Position numbers and translations under genes: made by a program. Shown one piece after another: positions 1 through 9,932 of a stretch of 64,000 nucleotides of DNA. Source of the stretch: Desulfovibrio inopinatus DSM 10711 (GTDB taxonomy: Bacteria > Desulfobacterota > Desulfovibrionia > Desulfovibrionales > Desulfovibrionaceae); assembly GCF_000429305.1 (NCBI RefSeq), contig NZ_AUBP01000001.1, positions 494,304 through 558,303 on the forward strand, in the 5' to 3' direction. The notes beneath the pieces are model-generated. The model made no database searches. It was not told the DNA's origin and was given only the letters and a program-made list of their open reading frames with translations. Each line of letters starts with the position of its first letter. The stretch's first letter is position 1.

Positions 1-1
1 C

Positions 2-1459
2 GTCATCACGTCGGCTGATTTTGAAGCAATGGTGAAAGAAAACAGACTTGTTCGTCCTTCGGATGGCAAGGCTGTTGAAACCGTCGCGTTCATTACCGAC
101 ATCGACAAGTGCATCATTCCGGAAGGCGAAGGCCAGGAAACTGAAGTAGTTGTTGAAGATGCTCATGGCGACAGCGGTGAAGAAGGCGAAGAAGAAGTTT
201 TTGTCTTCAAAGATATGGAAACCTGCAAGCACCTCGCTTACAGCTCCGAACTGACCAGCCTCGTCGCGTTGAAGCAAGCCAACTATGTTCGTGAGAAGAA
301 TGAAGAAGCCGGTTTGGCCTACATTTTCTACGATCACATGATGGTTCCCGGCATCAACGAACTGTACTACAAAGCTGCCCAGGATAATCCCGGCGTCATG
401 CTGACCAAAGGGACGATTTCCGACATCAAGGAAGCCGGTTCCGGTGGTGTGGTCATCACTGCCAAGAATACGCTGCTTGGTGACGAAATTGAATTGGAAG
501 CCGATCTTGTCGTTCTGCCCACCGGGTTGGTTCCGACGACGGCCCATTCGCCCATTTTGGAACTGCAGTATCGTCAAGGCCCGTCTTTCCCGGATCTTGA
601 TCTCTTCGACGGCTTTGCCGATTCGAATTACATCTGCTTCCCGTACGAAACTCGCCGTACCGGTATCTACGCTGCCGGTTGCGTCCGTCAGCCTATGACG
701 ATGGCGTTGGCCGCCGACGATGCTGCCGGTGCCGCCTTGAAGGCGTCCCAGTGCATTAATTCTGCCAGCCACGGTGTTGCTGTCCACCCGCGTTCGGGCG
801 ACTTGACCTACCCGGTGTTCAACTTCGTTCGTTGTACGCAGTGCAAACGCTGCACCGAAGAATGCCCGTTCGGCGCTCTTGACGACGATCCGAAAGGAAC
901 GCCGATGCCCAACCCGACGCGCTGCCGTCGTTGTGGTACCTGCATGGGGGCTTGTCCGGAACGCGTTATCTCCTTTGACAACTACAATATCGACATGGTC
1001 GGGAACATGATTCGCGAAATCGATGTTCCTCCCAGCTTCGATCAGGGTGGTCCTCGCATCCTTATGCTGGCTTGCGAAAACGACGCCTACCCCTGCCTCG
1101 ATATGGCTGCCCTCCGCGGCCGTCATTGGAGCCCCTATGTTCGTGTCATTCCGGTTCGCTGCCTTGGTTCGGTCAACGCCATTTGGGTTGCTGACGCCAT
1201 GTCCAAGGGCATCGACGGTGTCATGATGCTGGGCTGCAAATACGGCGACGACTACCAGTGCCACTTTGTGAAAGGCTCGGAACTGTGCAACCGTCGTAAG
1301 GAAAACATCGCTGAGTCCTTGAAACGTCTTGGCGTTGAACCTGACCGTGTTGAGCAGTATGAAGTCGCCATTGACGATTATGACAAGGTTCCTGGCTTGA
1401 TCGATGAATTCATGAACATGATCTTCGAGAAAGGTCCGAACCCCTTCAAAGGCTACTAG
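2..1459 (+). CDS. qmoB: QmoB, quinone-interacting membrane-bound oxidoreductase subunit B (5' end missing)
   Basis: The reading frame is open from the first complete codon of the window, so the gene starts upstream; the visible part is about 485 aa of a family member normally near 750 aa. The first half is the end of an HdrA-like FAD domain. It is followed by two ferredoxin-type [4Fe-4S] motifs (CTQCKRCTEECP and CRRCGTCMGACP) and a C-terminal MvhD-like domain (LACENDAYPC to the end) of the kind found in methyl-viologen hydrogenase delta subunits. Qmo is thought to carry electrons between the menaquinone pool and APS reductase in sulfate reducers. qmoC starts 12 nt downstream behind an AGGAGG ribosome binding site, which confirms the operon. 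Domain order and neighbours make the call firm; the missing N-terminus is only a window effect. Confidence 0.95.
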   Translation, partial: VITSADFEAMVKENRLVRPSDGKAVETVAFITDIDKCIIPEGEGQETEVVVEDAHGDSGEEGEEEVFVFKDMETCKHLAYSSELTSLVALKQANYVREKNEEAGLAYIFYDHMMVPGINELYYKAAQDNPGVMLTKGTISDIKEAGSGGVVITAKNTLLGDEIELEADLVVLPTGLVPTTAHSPILELQYRQGPSFPDLDLFDGFADSNYICFPYETRRTGIYAAGCVRQPMTMALAADDAAGAALKASQCINSASHGVAVHPRSGDLTYPVFNFVRCTQCKRCTEECPFGALDDDPKGTPMPNPTRCRRCGTCMGACPERVISFDNYNIDMVGNMIREIDVPPSFDQGGPRILMLACENDAYPCLDMAALRGRHWSPYVRVIPVRCLGSVNAIWVADAMSKGIDGVMMLGCKYGDDYQCHFVKGSELCNRRKENIAESLKRLGVEPDRVEQYEVAIDDYDKVPGLIDEFMNMIFEKGPNPFKGY

Positions 1460-1471
1460 GAGGCGCGTACC

Positions 1472-2683
1472 ATGTCTGAAGCTGTCAAAATCAAACCTGA
1501 TTTGCAGTTCGTCAAGGAACTGCAGTCAGTTGGAGGCGAGACGCTTAAAAAGTGCTATCAGTGCGCAACTTGTAGCGTCGCTTGCCCCCTTTCTCCTCCT
1601 GAAAACCCCTTTCCCCGCAAAGAAATGATATGGGCGCAATGGGGTATGAAGGACCGGCTGGTCAATAATATCGACGTCTGGTTGTGTCACAACTGCCAGA
1701 CCTGCTCGGATCTGTGCCCCCGCGGCGCACGCCCCGGCGATTTGTTGGCTGCTATTCGTAACATGACGTATCGCAAGCTCGTTCCGCCTGTCGCCATTGG
1801 CGAATGGATGAGCTCGCCCAAGTATCTGCCCATTCTCATGGGGATTCCGGCTGCGCTGTATCTCTTGATCTGGATCATCCGCGCCGGTATCTTGGGAAGC
1901 TTCTTCCCGTTGGAAGACGGCCATGTTGTTTACGGCCACCTCTTCCCCGGCGATTTTACCATTGACCCCATTTTCGGCCTTGTCGCCGTGTTCGTCGCCT
2001 ACTCCTTTTACAAGGGGGTGATGACCATGTGGAATTCGTTCAAGACACTACCGGAAACATTTGTTGTTGGGGAAAAGAAGGAAAAGACACCGATCTTGCA
2101 ATGCCTTGTTGACGTAGTCAAAGAAGAAATTGCAACCCATGCGAAATGGAACGATTGCGGAAACGACAACACTGAACGCTACATCGGACACTTGTCCCTC
2201 CTGTACGGTTTTGTCGCACTCTTTATCGTTACATCGGTCGTTGCGGTGTCCCACTGGGGAGGAAAGATTTTCCATTTCCTTGCCCCTCTTGGGCATACGC
2301 CAATGTCTTTGATCAGCCCGGTGAAGCTTCTGGCTAACGTGGGCGCGATTCTGCTGCTTGTCGGTTTGACGTATCTGACACGTCGTCGTGTCAATGCCGA
2401 TCCGAGCAAATCCGCTTCGTCCTATTATGACTGGTACCTTCTGGGTGTGATCTGGGGTGTCGCCTTGACCGGTATCGGAAGTGAAATCTTCCGTCTGGCC
2501 AGCGTGCCGCAAATCGCCTACCCGGTGTACTATCTGCACCTGATAAGTGTTTTTATGCTTATCGCGTATCTTCCCTGGTCCAAACTGGGCCACCTTGTCT
2601 ACAGGACTACGGCACTGGTGTACGCCCGCCATTCCGGAAGGGTTCCGCTTAAAACCGAAGAAGATAAAATTTTCATCGTCTAA
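1472..2683 (+). CDS. qmoC: QmoC, membrane subunit of the Qmo complex
   Basis: This 403-aa protein is a fusion of an HdrC-like iron-sulfur part and an HdrE-like cytochrome b membrane part. Two [4Fe-4S] motifs are visible: C28-C31-C34-C38 and C72-C75-C78-C82, each followed by Pro. From about residue 112 there are six hydrophobic segments, the first being LPILMGIPAALYLLIWIIRA. Histidines in and near these segments are candidates for b-heme ligation. As known for the family, it anchors QmoA/B and exchanges electrons with menaquinol. The start at 1472 follows AGGAGG at good spacing, and qmoD begins 12 nt after the stop behind AAGGAGG. Nothing looks truncated. Confidence 0.96.
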   Translation: MSEAVKIKPDLQFVKELQSVGGETLKKCYQCATCSVACPLSPPENPFPRKEMIWAQWGMKDRLVNNIDVWLCHNCQTCSDLCPRGARPGDLLAAIRNMTYRKLVPPVAIGEWMSSPKYLPILMGIPAALYLLIWIIRAGILGSFFPLEDGHVVYGHLFPGDFTIDPIFGLVAVFVAYSFYKGVMTMWNSFKTLPETFVVGEKKEKTPILQCLVDVVKEEIATHAKWNDCGNDNTERYIGHLSLLYGFVALFIVTSVVAVSHWGGKIFHFLAPLGHTPMSLISPVKLLANVGAILLLVGLTYLTRRRVNADPSKSASSYYDWYLLGVIWGVALTGIGSEIFRLASVPQIAYPVYYLHLISVFMLIAYLPWSKLGHLVYRTTALVYARHSGRVPLKTEEDKIFIV

Positions 2684-2695
2684 AAGGAGGCAACG

Positions 2696-3367
2696 ATGTC
2701 CGAAGATCGTAAAGTGTTCCCCATGAATGCCTTTGTGTCGTATCTCAAAGGCTCCGGCAAAGGCGCCGACGTCACCGATATAGTCGGCTTCATGACCACG
2801 AAAGAAATTGACGACGAATTCGCTCCTTTTGCTGCCGCCCTGGCGAAAGCCTGGATCTACGAACAGCATCCTGAACTCGTTAAAATGGCTGCCGGCGAAT
2901 TGGCTGACCAGGGTCAGAACGTTTCCCTGTCCGTCCTTCCCGCCGACACGTTGGATGAAGTCAACGCCATTTTCGATAAGCTTGCCGGTTACAAGGCCAC
3001 TATCAATGACCTGACCGAAAAGCTCGCCAAAGCCGAAAAGGAATTGGCTGAAAAGACCGCTATCTTGGCTGACACCGACACTCGCTGCAAAGCTGCCGAA
3101 GCCAAAGCGACCGCTCTCGAAGCTTCCGCCAAGGACGAAGGCGAAAAAGTCATCGTCGCTTCCGAAGCCAAGGTTACGGAATACATCGGTAAAGTTGATG
3201 AACTGCTGAAAATGATCGAAGACGTCAAAAAGCACGGTGTTGTCACCGTTGCTGCTGGCGGTGCCGCTCCTGCTGGTGGCGCTGCTGCTGGCGCCCCCGA
3301 AACCGGTGGCGAACCTGCTGCCGACTTCGGTTTTGGCTCCGATCCCTTCAGCGAAGACGACTGGTAG
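2696..3367 (+). CDS. qmoD: QmoD-like conserved protein of the qmo operon
   Basis: A 223-aa soluble protein translated from a strong AAGGAGG site directly after qmoC. The position and sequence type match the promoter-distal gene of the Desulfovibrio qmo operon, described in D. vulgaris as a hypothetical protein needed along with qmoABC for sulfate respiration. Residues about 95-160 form a Lys/Glu/Ala-rich coiled coil. Residues about 180-205 are an Ala/Gly/Pro-rich linker, and the tail is acidic and aromatic (DPFSEDDW), which suggests a docking peptide. No enzyme motif or membrane segment is present. A terminator 35 nt after the stop closes the operon. A role in attaching Qmo to APS reductase is inference. 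Confidence 0.85.
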   Translation: MSEDRKVFPMNAFVSYLKGSGKGADVTDIVGFMTTKEIDDEFAPFAAALAKAWIYEQHPELVKMAAGELADQGQNVSLSVLPADTLDEVNAIFDKLAGYKATINDLTEKLAKAEKELAEKTAILADTDTRCKAAEAKATALEASAKDEGEKVIVASEAKVTEYIGKVDELLKMIEDVKKHGVVTVAAGGAAPAGGAAAGAPETGGEPAADFGFGSDPFSEDDW

Positions 3368-3401
3368 GCCGTTCAGGCTACTGGCCATATATCGCTCAGA
3401 C

Positions 3402-3434
3402 AAAAGGCGGTCCTTCGGGGCTGCCTTTTTTTGT
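3402..3434 (+). terminator. Rho-independent terminator of the qmo operon
   Basis: AAAGGC(GGTCC) pairs with GGGGCTGCCTTT around a TTCG loop, with two G-U pairs, and the 3' arm runs into a T7 tract. It lies 35 nt after the qmoD stop. Confidence 0.85.
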
Positions 3435-3594
3435 TAGGGACTCTTGTGAATGGGAAGGGAAGAAAATTTTGAAAGTAAACGTTGGCTGGGTAAATAGAGA
3501 TTGAATACCAGGTTGGTACGGTGAAGAGGATGGAAGAGGGGGAAGCTGTTCGCAGTACGTCCCCCCCAAAAGTAATGCTCGTGTTGTGGGTGCT

Positions 3595-4944
3595 TTAGTT
3601 TTCGTCGACGACTGGGCAGTCTTTAAGCGCTTCGCTAATATGTTCTTCGGGGTAATCAAAGTTTTTGAGATCCCCTTGAAGAAATGCATCATACGAGGCT
3701 AAGTCAAGCAAGCCGTGACCAGAGTAGAGGAAAACGATGGTTGAGCCATCATTTTTCGTTTGGGCGACATCAATAGCTGCCTTAATGGCGTGTGATGTCT
3801 CAGGAGCCGGTAAAAAGCCTTCGGAGTTCAAAAAGAGCTGCGCGGCTTCAAAACATTCGACTTGATAGTAAGCACGAGGTTCGACAATGTTGTTTGCGAC
3901 CAAGTTGCAGACAATCGGTGAGTCACCGTGGTATCGCAATCCACCCGCATGAATTGGGGCAGGCATAAACGAAGAGCCAAGGGTGTGCATTTTCAAAAGT
4001 GGCGTCAATTTGGCAACATCACCGTAATCGTAGCGGAATTGACCACGGGTGAGGGTGGGGCAGGCTTTCGGCTCGGCTCCAATGAAGGTGATGTTTTCTC
4101 CGGCTAATTTTTGCGGGAGAAAAGGCGAGACAAGACCGGCAAAGTTCGATCCGCCACCCACGCAGCCGATGAGATAATCTGGTTTCTCCCCAGCCATCTC
4201 AAGTTGCTTTTGAGTTTCGAGCCCGACAATGGTTTGATGGATGCAGACATGGTTCAGCACGCTGCCCAGAGCATACTTGGTATCGTCATGTGTTGCCGCG
4301 TCTTCTACAGCTTCGGAAATGGCCAGTCCAAGCGATCCACCGCAATCCGGATCTTGAGCCAAGATGGCTTGACCGGTTTTGGTATGTTCGGACGGTGAAG
4401 GGTAGACCGTGCTTCCATACGAATTGATAAGAATTCGACGATAGGGCTTTTGATTATACGATACTTTGACCATGTACACGGTACAATCAAGCCCGAACAT
4501 TTTGCAGGCATACGACAACGCCGTACCCCATTGCCCAGCACCCGTTTCCGTGGAAAGACGTTTTACACCCTCGACTTTGTTGTAGTAGGCTTGCGCGATT
4601 GCCGTATTGGGCTTGTGTGAACCTGCCGGGGAGAGTGATTCATTTTTATAGTAGATCTTACAGGATGTTCCGATAGCTTTTTCGAGTTTGCGTGCTCTGA
4701 CGAGCGGTGAGGGGCGAAACTGGCGATAGATATCGAGAACGGGTTCTGGAATGGGAATGTATCGTTCAGACGACATTTCCTGTTCGATAACCGCTTGGGG
4801 GAAAATAACCGCTAGTTGGTCCGGTGAAACGGGTTGTTTTGTTTGGGGATCAAGCGGTGGTGGCAGGGGCGTGGGGAGATCGGGCATGGGGTTATACCAT
4901 GCTTTCGGCATGTCGGATTCAGGTAGGTAGATACGATTCTCCAT
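3595..4944 (-). CDS. trpB: Tryptophan synthase beta chain, TrpB2 type
   Basis: The 449-aa protein is a PLP-dependent tryptophan synthase beta chain of the longer TrpB2 class. The PLP lysine lies in GSHKPNTA and the phosphate-binding glycine loop in GCVGGGSNF. The extended N-terminus ([19 protein letters not shown]) is typical of TrpB2 and absent from TrpB1. TrpB2 enzymes make tryptophan from indole plus serine and do not need a TrpA partner in cis; none is present here. The start is supported by TTGGAGGATG upstream on the minus strand. It is monocistronic, converging on the qmo operon and divergent from the Sir2 gene. Whether it is the main tryptophan synthase or an indole-salvage enzyme cannot be told from this window. 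Confidence 0.93.
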   Translation of the reverse strand: MENRIYLPESDMPKAWYNPMPDLPTPLPPPLDPQTKQPVSPDQLAVIFPQAVIEQEMSSERYIPIPEPVLDIYRQFRPSPLVRARKLEKAIGTSCKIYYKNESLSPAGSHKPNTAIAQAYYNKVEGVKRLSTETGAGQWGTALSYACKMFGLDCTVYMVKVSYNQKPYRRILINSYGSTVYPSPSEHTKTGQAILAQDPDCGGSLGLAISEAVEDAATHDDTKYALGSVLNHVCIHQTIVGLETQKQLEMAGEKPDYLIGCVGGGSNFAGLVSPFLPQKLAGENITFIGAEPKACPTLTRGQFRYDYGDVAKLTPLLKMHTLGSSFMPAPIHAGGLRYHGDSPIVCNLVANNIVEPRAYYQVECFEAAQLFLNSEGFLPAPETSHAIKAAIDVAQTKNDGSTIVFLYSGHGLLDLASYDAFLQGDLKNFDYPEEHISEALKDCPVVDEN

Positions 4945-5268
4945 GAGACATCCTCCAATGTGCTATGATAAGGAAATAATTAGATGGTACAATGCAGCGA
5001 CCAGCGCATTTTTCATTCCAAAGACAGTCGGCAACTGTATGTAAAGTGAGCCTGATTGAAAACCCCAAAATCCGTCTCTCCTGTAGATAATGCCAGAACG
5101 TCCAATATGTCGTAATGTGGGAAGCCCAGGCTTCCCGTCTTGACGGCGATACGGACAGATTGATAGGTGGATTACGGACCAGCCAAAACAACTGCAATCT
5201 CAGGCCGGGGAGGCCTCTTTTCAGAAACGACGTGTAGAAATTCCTTCCCGCGCCCTCTCGGCACCATC
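4945..5268. other. Divergent intergenic region between trpB2 and the Sir2 gene
   Basis: These 324 bases must hold promoters for both divergent genes, but no convincing -35/-10 pair was found. A palindrome GGGAAGCC-CA-GGCTTCCC lies at 5119-5136 and a short AGGCC/GGCCT hairpin at 5202-5216. Open frames crossing the region lack ribosome binding sites and similarity and are treated as chance. Confidence 0.5.
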
Positions 5269-6024
5269 ATGAACAGTTCTCTTCAATCTGCATTGCAACT
5301 TCTCGAAGCAAGTTCACATGCCATTGCTTTTACCGGCGCCGGCATTTCGGTTGCAAGCGGGATTCCGGATTTTCGAAGTCCCGGAGGCGTTTGGGAACGT
5401 CACGATCCCATGGAAGTCGCTACGACTCGAGCACTCAAGTCGAATCCGGAAGGAGTCTGGCGGTTTTTATTGGAAGCGTTTTCTCTGACGACCAAAGCCC
5501 AGCCAAATCGAGCCCATACTGCATTGGCGCGTATGGAACATGCCGGTGTGCTTCATGGTATTATTACGCAAAATATTGATGCATTGCACATGCGAGCCGG
5601 ATCCAGGAACGTTGTTGAGTATCACGGTACTATGGCGCGATGTGTCTGTATGGGCTGTGGGCAAACGTTTAATGAGCCAGAAAAAATCGTATTTTCAAAG
5701 GGTTTTACCATTCCGTGGATCTGTGATCAATGCGGTGGACTTGTGCGGCCGGAAATTGTTTTTTTTGGTGAGTCCATACCACTTGACGCCCTTGAAAAAA
5801 GTGGTCAATTGGCGCGTGAAGCAGACCTTGTAATGGTCATTGGGACATCCGGTAATGTCGCTCCGGCCAACACTATTCCATACGAGATCAAATCGAGAGG
5901 GGGAAAGGTTATCGTTATCAATCCCCAGGAAACATCATATGCCGGCATGGCCGATGTGACCATCCGGCAACCAGCTGAAACTGCTTTGCCTGAACTTGCC
6001 AAAGCGTTTTCGCACCACCATTAA
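5269..6024 (+). CDS. Sir2-family NAD-dependent protein deacylase (CobB-like)
   Basis: A 251-aa sirtuin. The NAD-binding motif FTGAGIS sits near residue 22, followed by GIPDFRSPGG, then TQNID, then the catalytic histidine in EYHG. A four-cysteine zinc module follows (CMGC and CDQC). FFGESIP and GTSGNV complete the Rossmann half. The frame is open upstream to 5167, but the sirtuin fold begins at the ATG at 5269, so that start was chosen despite a weak ribosome binding site. Sirtuins remove acyl groups from lysines using NAD. tolQ starts 30 nt after the stop, so the gene probably leads the tol transcript, a pairing with no obvious functional reason. Confidence 0.9.
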   Translation: MNSSLQSALQLLEASSHAIAFTGAGISVASGIPDFRSPGGVWERHDPMEVATTRALKSNPEGVWRFLLEAFSLTTKAQPNRAHTALARMEHAGVLHGIITQNIDALHMRAGSRNVVEYHGTMARCVCMGCGQTFNEPEKIVFSKGFTIPWICDQCGGLVRPEIVFFGESIPLDALEKSGQLAREADLVMVIGTSGNVAPANTIPYEIKSRGGKVIVINPQETSYAGMADVTIRQPAETALPELAKAFSHHH

Positions 6025-6054
6025 CGCAGCATATTCGGTATCGAAGGAGCAACA

Positions 6055-6801
6055 ATGGAATCGTTTTTGCCGCAGGGCGGCATCTGGGCAATGATTCTTG
6101 GTGCAACCCCTGTTGTAAAGCTTGTCATGGGAATCCTCATTGTGATGTCCTTGGCGTGCTGGAGCATTATTTTCGTCAAACTGTTTTCATTGGGCAGTGC
6201 ACGACGAGACACCACTCGCGACTTGGATCGGTTCCATGAAGCCGAAACCCTCAAACTCGCCATGCGCACCATGGCCCAAGATAAAGGGTCGCCTGCGTAT
6301 GAAGTCTGTCTTCGCGGATATGAAGAACTTGTTCGACTTGAAGAAGCAGACTTGTCCAGCGAAGAAAAAACGGCGATTGCTGAAGAAAACGTTCGTCGTG
6401 CTTTGCGGCGCGGCGTTGGCACTGAAGTCGGTCGGCTTTCGAGAAAATTGGCGTTTTTGGCATCATGCGCCAACGCGGCCCCCTTTATTGGGCTCTTTGG
6501 GACGGTTTGGGGGATTATGAACTCATTTCATGGTATTGCCATGCAGAGAACCGCCTCGTTGGCGACCGTTGCCCCGGGTATTTCCGAAGCGCTTATCGCA
6601 ACGGCCATCGGTCTGGCCGTGGCTATTCCGGCAACCTTGGCCTACAACTATTTTCTTGGTTCGATGCAGCAAATCGAACGGCAGCTCGATATCTTTGCGG
6701 ATACGTTTTTGAACCGTGCGCAACGAGAAGTCTCTTGGATTATGGTCAGCGAGCCTGTGGAAGAGCCGAAACGGAAGCGTACTCTGCGCGGAGGGTTCTG
6801 A
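6055..6801 (+). CDS. tolQ: TolQ, proton-channel subunit of the Tol system
   Basis: A 248-aa MotA/TolQ/ExbB-family inner-membrane protein. An N-terminal membrane helix spans about residues 20-42, a cytoplasmic loop rich in charged residues follows, and two more helices lie near residues 130-155 and 175-205. The conserved GLFGTVWGIMNSF and ISEALIATAIGLAVAIPA segments are clear. With TolR it forms the proton-driven motor that energises TolA for outer-membrane constriction at division. An AAGGAG site precedes the ATG. The stop overlaps the Shine-Dalgarno zone of tolR one base before its start, so translation is probably coupled. Confidence 0.94.
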   Translation: MESFLPQGGIWAMILGATPVVKLVMGILIVMSLACWSIIFVKLFSLGSARRDTTRDLDRFHEAETLKLAMRTMAQDKGSPAYEVCLRGYEELVRLEEADLSSEEKTAIAEENVRRALRRGVGTEVGRLSRKLAFLASCANAAPFIGLFGTVWGIMNSFHGIAMQRTASLATVAPGISEALIATAIGLAVAIPATLAYNYFLGSMQQIERQLDIFADTFLNRAQREVSWIMVSEPVEEPKRKRTLRGGF

Positions 6802-6802
6802 T

Positions 6803-7228
6803 ATGGGTATGTCGACGGGCAACAACAAGGGCTTCATGGCCGAAATCAATGTCACACCGTTTGTGGATGTGATGCTTGTGTTGCTTATTATCTTTATGGT
6901 GACGGCGCCTATGATGACCCAGGGGCTTGAAGTGGATTTGCCACAGACCCGCACGGTGACGGCCTTACCTGAAGATCCCGAAAATCTCATTGTGACTATC
7001 CGTCGTGACGGGGCACTTTTTCTGAATGAATATCCGACGGATATGGAGAACCTCCAAGCCCAGATCGAACGCATTGCCGTTGAAAAAAAACAACTCATCT
7101 TTTTGCGGGCAGATCGAGATGTTCCTTATGGGGTTGTCATTCAGGTCATGGGCATTGTCAAAGCGGCCGGGGTAGACAAACTTGGGGTGGTTGCCGAACC
7201 GGAGCGTCCGGAAACCACGAAAAAATAG
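6803..7228 (+). CDS. tolR: TolR, biopolymer transport protein (ExbD/TolR family)
   Basis: This 141-aa protein has the family layout: a short cytoplasmic tail, one membrane helix ([18 protein letters not shown], about residues 21-38) and a periplasmic domain ending in the conserved [13 protein letters not shown] and KLGVV segments. The Asp in TPFVDVML is the conserved protonatable residue of ExbD/TolR. The frame is open into tolQ, but the ATG at 6803 right after the tolQ stop is the sensible start, preceded by GGAGGG. Its presence between tolQ and tolA identifies it as TolR and not ExbD. Confidence 0.94.
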   Translation: MGMSTGNNKGFMAEINVTPFVDVMLVLLIIFMVTAPMMTQGLEVDLPQTRTVTALPEDPENLIVTIRRDGALFLNEYPTDMENLQAQIERIAVEKKQLIFLRADRDVPYGVVIQVMGIVKAAGVDKLGVVAEPERPETTKK

Positions 7229-7268
7229 CAACCGGCACTGTCCCTTGCCATGGTTTGCGGATGAACGT

Positions 7269-8423
7269 ATGCGCTTTCTCGGCTGGATATTTTCATTTTC
7301 CCTTCATCTGACCGTAATTTTGGCCGCCATGTTGTGGTCAATGACACATTCGGTCGCCATTGATCTCGGCACACCGGTGTACGAAGTCGAGTTGTACAGT
7401 CTTGCCGGCCCAGGGATGTCTGGTCCGATCATGGATAAAGCCGGTCCGCCTGCCGGGACACCGCAAGGTACTCAACGCGCCGAGCCCGGGCCATCGAAGC
7501 CCGATCAAACTCGGAGCGACAATACGACCAAACCGGAAGCCGATCAGGATGTTGCCGACAAGGCGAGCGCGGAAATGCAAACGCCACCGCCACCGGAAAA
7601 ATTGTTTCCGACTCCCAAGCGTCCAGAACCGCCCAAGGAAGCCGTTGCTCCAAAGCCGACGCCGAAGTCGACACCGATTCCAAAGGAAGTGGAAAAACCA
7701 AAACCCACGCCGAAGGCAACACCGCTTCCGAAAGAAGTGGAAAAGCCCAAGGCAACGCCAAAACCCAAGGCGACCCCAACTCCGAAACCGACCCCCAAAG
7801 TAACGCCGACGCCGAAACCTAAAGAGACTCCGAAAGCCAAGGCCACGCCAAAGCCAAAGAAAGCCTCAAAGACGAAAAACACGTCGACGTCAAAAAATAC
7901 ATCAAAGGATGCGAAGCAAGACAAGAAAGCGGTGAAGGATGCCATTAAGGGTGCAACCAAAGCGGCTCAGAAGGGCTCTGGTTCATCCAAAAAATCGGGT
8001 AAAGAAGACGTGTTGGCTGCCGCTTTGCGTCAGGCAAAACAAATGGCTGCGCAAGGCACAGGAGGAGGCTCGGGACGTGGGGCTTTGGGTGTTCCCGGAG
8101 GTGTGGTCGGCGGTGGAGGTACCGGTGGGATAGGTGTCGGTGGATCAAGTTCTATTGGAGCCTACCTCAATACGATCAACAAAATTATCAAAGGGAATTG
8201 GCGCCTACCTACCATTTTTGCTAATCAACGGTTGACGGCCGTTATTCGAATTCAACTTGAAGCAGACGGCCGAATTGCCGGGTATGACTTGGTCAGGTCT
8301 TCCGGGCGTCCCGAATACGATGCAACGGCTTTGAAAGCCGTGCGCGAGACGATGCGGCTTCCGGCCCCGCCGGGCAGTTATCGCACCATCAACATCAATT
8401 TCAATTCATGGGAGAGCTCATGA
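7269..8423 (+). CDS. tolA: TolA-like energy transducer with TonB-type C-terminal domain
   Basis: A 384-aa protein with a single N-terminal membrane helix ([18 protein letters not shown]), a long Pro/Lys/Thr-rich periplasmic stalk of KPTPK-like repeats (about residues 110-220), a Lys/Ala-rich helical stretch, a Gly-rich hinge (about 265-300) and a C-terminal TonB/TolA-type domain (about 300-384). It links the TolQR motor to the outer membrane. The ATG at 7269 is chosen because it places the membrane helix at the N-terminus; the ribosome binding site is weak, so coupling to tolR 40 nt upstream is likely. Its stop overlaps the tolB start as ATGA. The stalk is richer in proline than the Ala-rich helix of enterobacterial TolA. 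Confidence 0.88.
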   Translation: MRFLGWIFSFSLHLTVILAAMLWSMTHSVAIDLGTPVYEVELYSLAGPGMSGPIMDKAGPPAGTPQGTQRAEPGPSKPDQTRSDNTTKPEADQDVADKASAEMQTPPPPEKLFPTPKRPEPPKEAVAPKPTPKSTPIPKEVEKPKPTPKATPLPKEVEKPKATPKPKATPTPKPTPKVTPTPKPKETPKAKATPKPKKASKTKNTSTSKNTSKDAKQDKKAVKDAIKGATKAAQKGSGSSKKSGKEDVLAAALRQAKQMAAQGTGGGSGRGALGVPGGVVGGGGTGGIGVGGSSSIGAYLNTINKIIKGNWRLPTIFANQRLTAVIRIQLEADGRIAGYDLVRSSGRPEYDATALKAVRETMRLPAPPGSYRTININFNSWESS

Positions 8424-9742
8424 GCGCGATTTCTCGTGTTTTGCGCCTCGTGGTCGTGGTCTGTGTGTTCATGATGTCGAGTTCACTCGCAGCATGGAGT
8501 CAGGATGGATTGACCGTGGATATTTATGGAGGAGGGGGGCAATCGCGATTGAGCATTACCCAGGCTGCCCCGATGACTCTCGAAGGAGGACGAGTTCCTG
8601 CGGCCTCTTCCAAACTGGCGAAATATATTGATTCCAATCTTATTTTTTTACCCTTTCTCAAACTTATCCCCCTCTCGAGTGTCCCCGGTGCCAATGTGGC
8701 TGGAGCGACGTCCGATGCCATTGACTTTGCACCTTTCGGCTTGGCCAAAGTGGATTTGGTCCTGACGTCAGGCTGGAAACCGGGACAAAACCTTGGCACT
8801 GTCGAGCTGCGGGTTTACGAATCCTATTCAAAGCGCTTGATCGTGGGGAAGGTGTACGAAAACGTCTCTGAAGGGCAACTTCCCCAGGTCGCTGATCGAT
8901 TTTGTGCGGCGTTGATGGAAGCCCTTACTGGAAAGAAAGGTTTCTTCAGCGCCAATCTGGCTGTCGTCAAACCATCCGGGAAGAAAGGTAGCGATATTTG
9001 GATTGTGCAACCGCAAGGCCGTGGGTTGACGCAAATCACCAGCTACGGAGATTTAGGGATGGCCATCAGTCCGGCATGGTCATTCGATGGTCGTCGTATT
9101 GCCTACACGCTGATTGGTTCGGTTTCGCATTACCTTGGTGTCTGGTCCGGAGGCAAACGCAAAGTATACACGTTGCCGAGTACAAGTGTGGTGAGTCCGC
9201 GCTTTATGCCGAACGGAAATATTGCTGTTTCCCTTAATTTGAAGGGCAAGATGGATATTTATGAATTGACCGGAGCCATGAAACCGGGTCGCATTCTGGC
9301 TGGCGGTCCAACCATTGATGTCTCCCCGAGTTTTGATGCATCGGGACGCTACATGGCGTATATTTCCGATCAAACGGGTTCGCCCCAAGTCTACCTGAAA
9401 GATTCGTCTTCCGGTGCGACTCGTCGAGTTACCCGGTTTGGGTATAATACCAATCCGTGCATCAGCCCGGATGGCAGATATATCGTGTTTACCCGACAAT
9501 CCGGGACACACCGGACGTATCTTATTGACCTGTCCACAGGCAACGAGCGACAAATTACGTTCGGACCAGGAAGCGACGAAAACCCCACGTTTTCACCGGA
9601 TAGTTACTTTATCGCTTTTGCGTCGACGCGCAGCGGGAAGTCACAAATTTATGTGACCACCATTCATGGTGATACACCGAGTCACGTTCCCACGGGATCG
9701 GGATCGGCGCGGATGCCTGCCTGGTGTCCGACGGGACAATAG
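8420..9742 (+). CDS. tolB: TolB, periplasmic beta-propeller of the Tol system
   Basis: A 440-aa exported protein. Signal peptide: [19 protein letters not shown], ending near residue 27. An N-terminal alpha/beta domain (about 30-175) precedes a six-bladed propeller with repeated motifs such as [44 protein letters not shown] and [15 protein letters not shown]. TolB binds Pal and outer-membrane partners in the Tol-Pal system. The ATG at 8420 overlaps the tolA stop (ATGA) and is preceded by GGAGAG. In many bacteria pal and cpoB follow; here neither does. Confidence 0.94.
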   Translation: MSAISRVLRLVVVVCVFMMSSSLAAWSQDGLTVDIYGGGGQSRLSITQAAPMTLEGGRVPAASSKLAKYIDSNLIFLPFLKLIPLSSVPGANVAGATSDAIDFAPFGLAKVDLVLTSGWKPGQNLGTVELRVYESYSKRLIVGKVYENVSEGQLPQVADRFCAALMEALTGKKGFFSANLAVVKPSGKKGSDIWIVQPQGRGLTQITSYGDLGMAISPAWSFDGRRIAYTLIGSVSHYLGVWSGGKRKVYTLPSTSVVSPRFMPNGNIAVSLNLKGKMDIYELTGAMKPGRILAGGPTIDVSPSFDASGRYMAYISDQTGSPQVYLKDSSSGATRRVTRFGYNTNPCISPDGRYIVFTRQSGTHRTYLIDLSTGNERQITFGPGSDENPTFSPDSYFIAFASTRSGKSQIYVTTIHGDTPSHVPTGSGSARMPAWCPTGQ

Positions 9743-9746
9743 TGCG

Positions 9747-9839
9747 ATGTTGGCGATGTCGATTCTTGTCTTGCTCGGCATCGCCTTCTCTGCGTATATA
9801 TTTCACTTGAGAGTTTTCAGAGTGGTGAAACAGAAATAG
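9747..9839 (+). CDS. Possible 30-aa single-helix membrane peptide
   Basis: Starting 4 nt after the tolB stop, an ATG opens a 30-codon frame whose product is one hydrophobic helix (SILVLLGIAFSAYIF) ending in basic residues (VVKQK). The composition is what a real membrane microprotein would show, but the ribosome binding site is poor and there is no homology evidence. It could equally be chance. Confidence 0.25.
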   Translation: MLAMSILVLLGIAFSAYIFHLRVFRVVKQK

Positions 9840-9932
9840 ATGCTCGCTGAAACGCGGTAAGCGATTGAAGCGGGATCCCCTTGTACAGTGTAATGATGCT
9901 GTGAACCTTACGATCCCTGAAGGGAGGATGAG

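Noticed and set aside
2048..3403. 451-aa minus-strand open frame across qmoC and qmoD
   Set aside because: Low-complexity Phe/Gly/Ser product typical of antisense reading of a Lys/Glu/Ala-rich gene; qmoC and qmoD are certain.
4919..5197. 92-aa minus-strand open frame upstream of trpB2
   Set aside because: Overlaps the trpB2 start and its ribosome binding site, with no family features.
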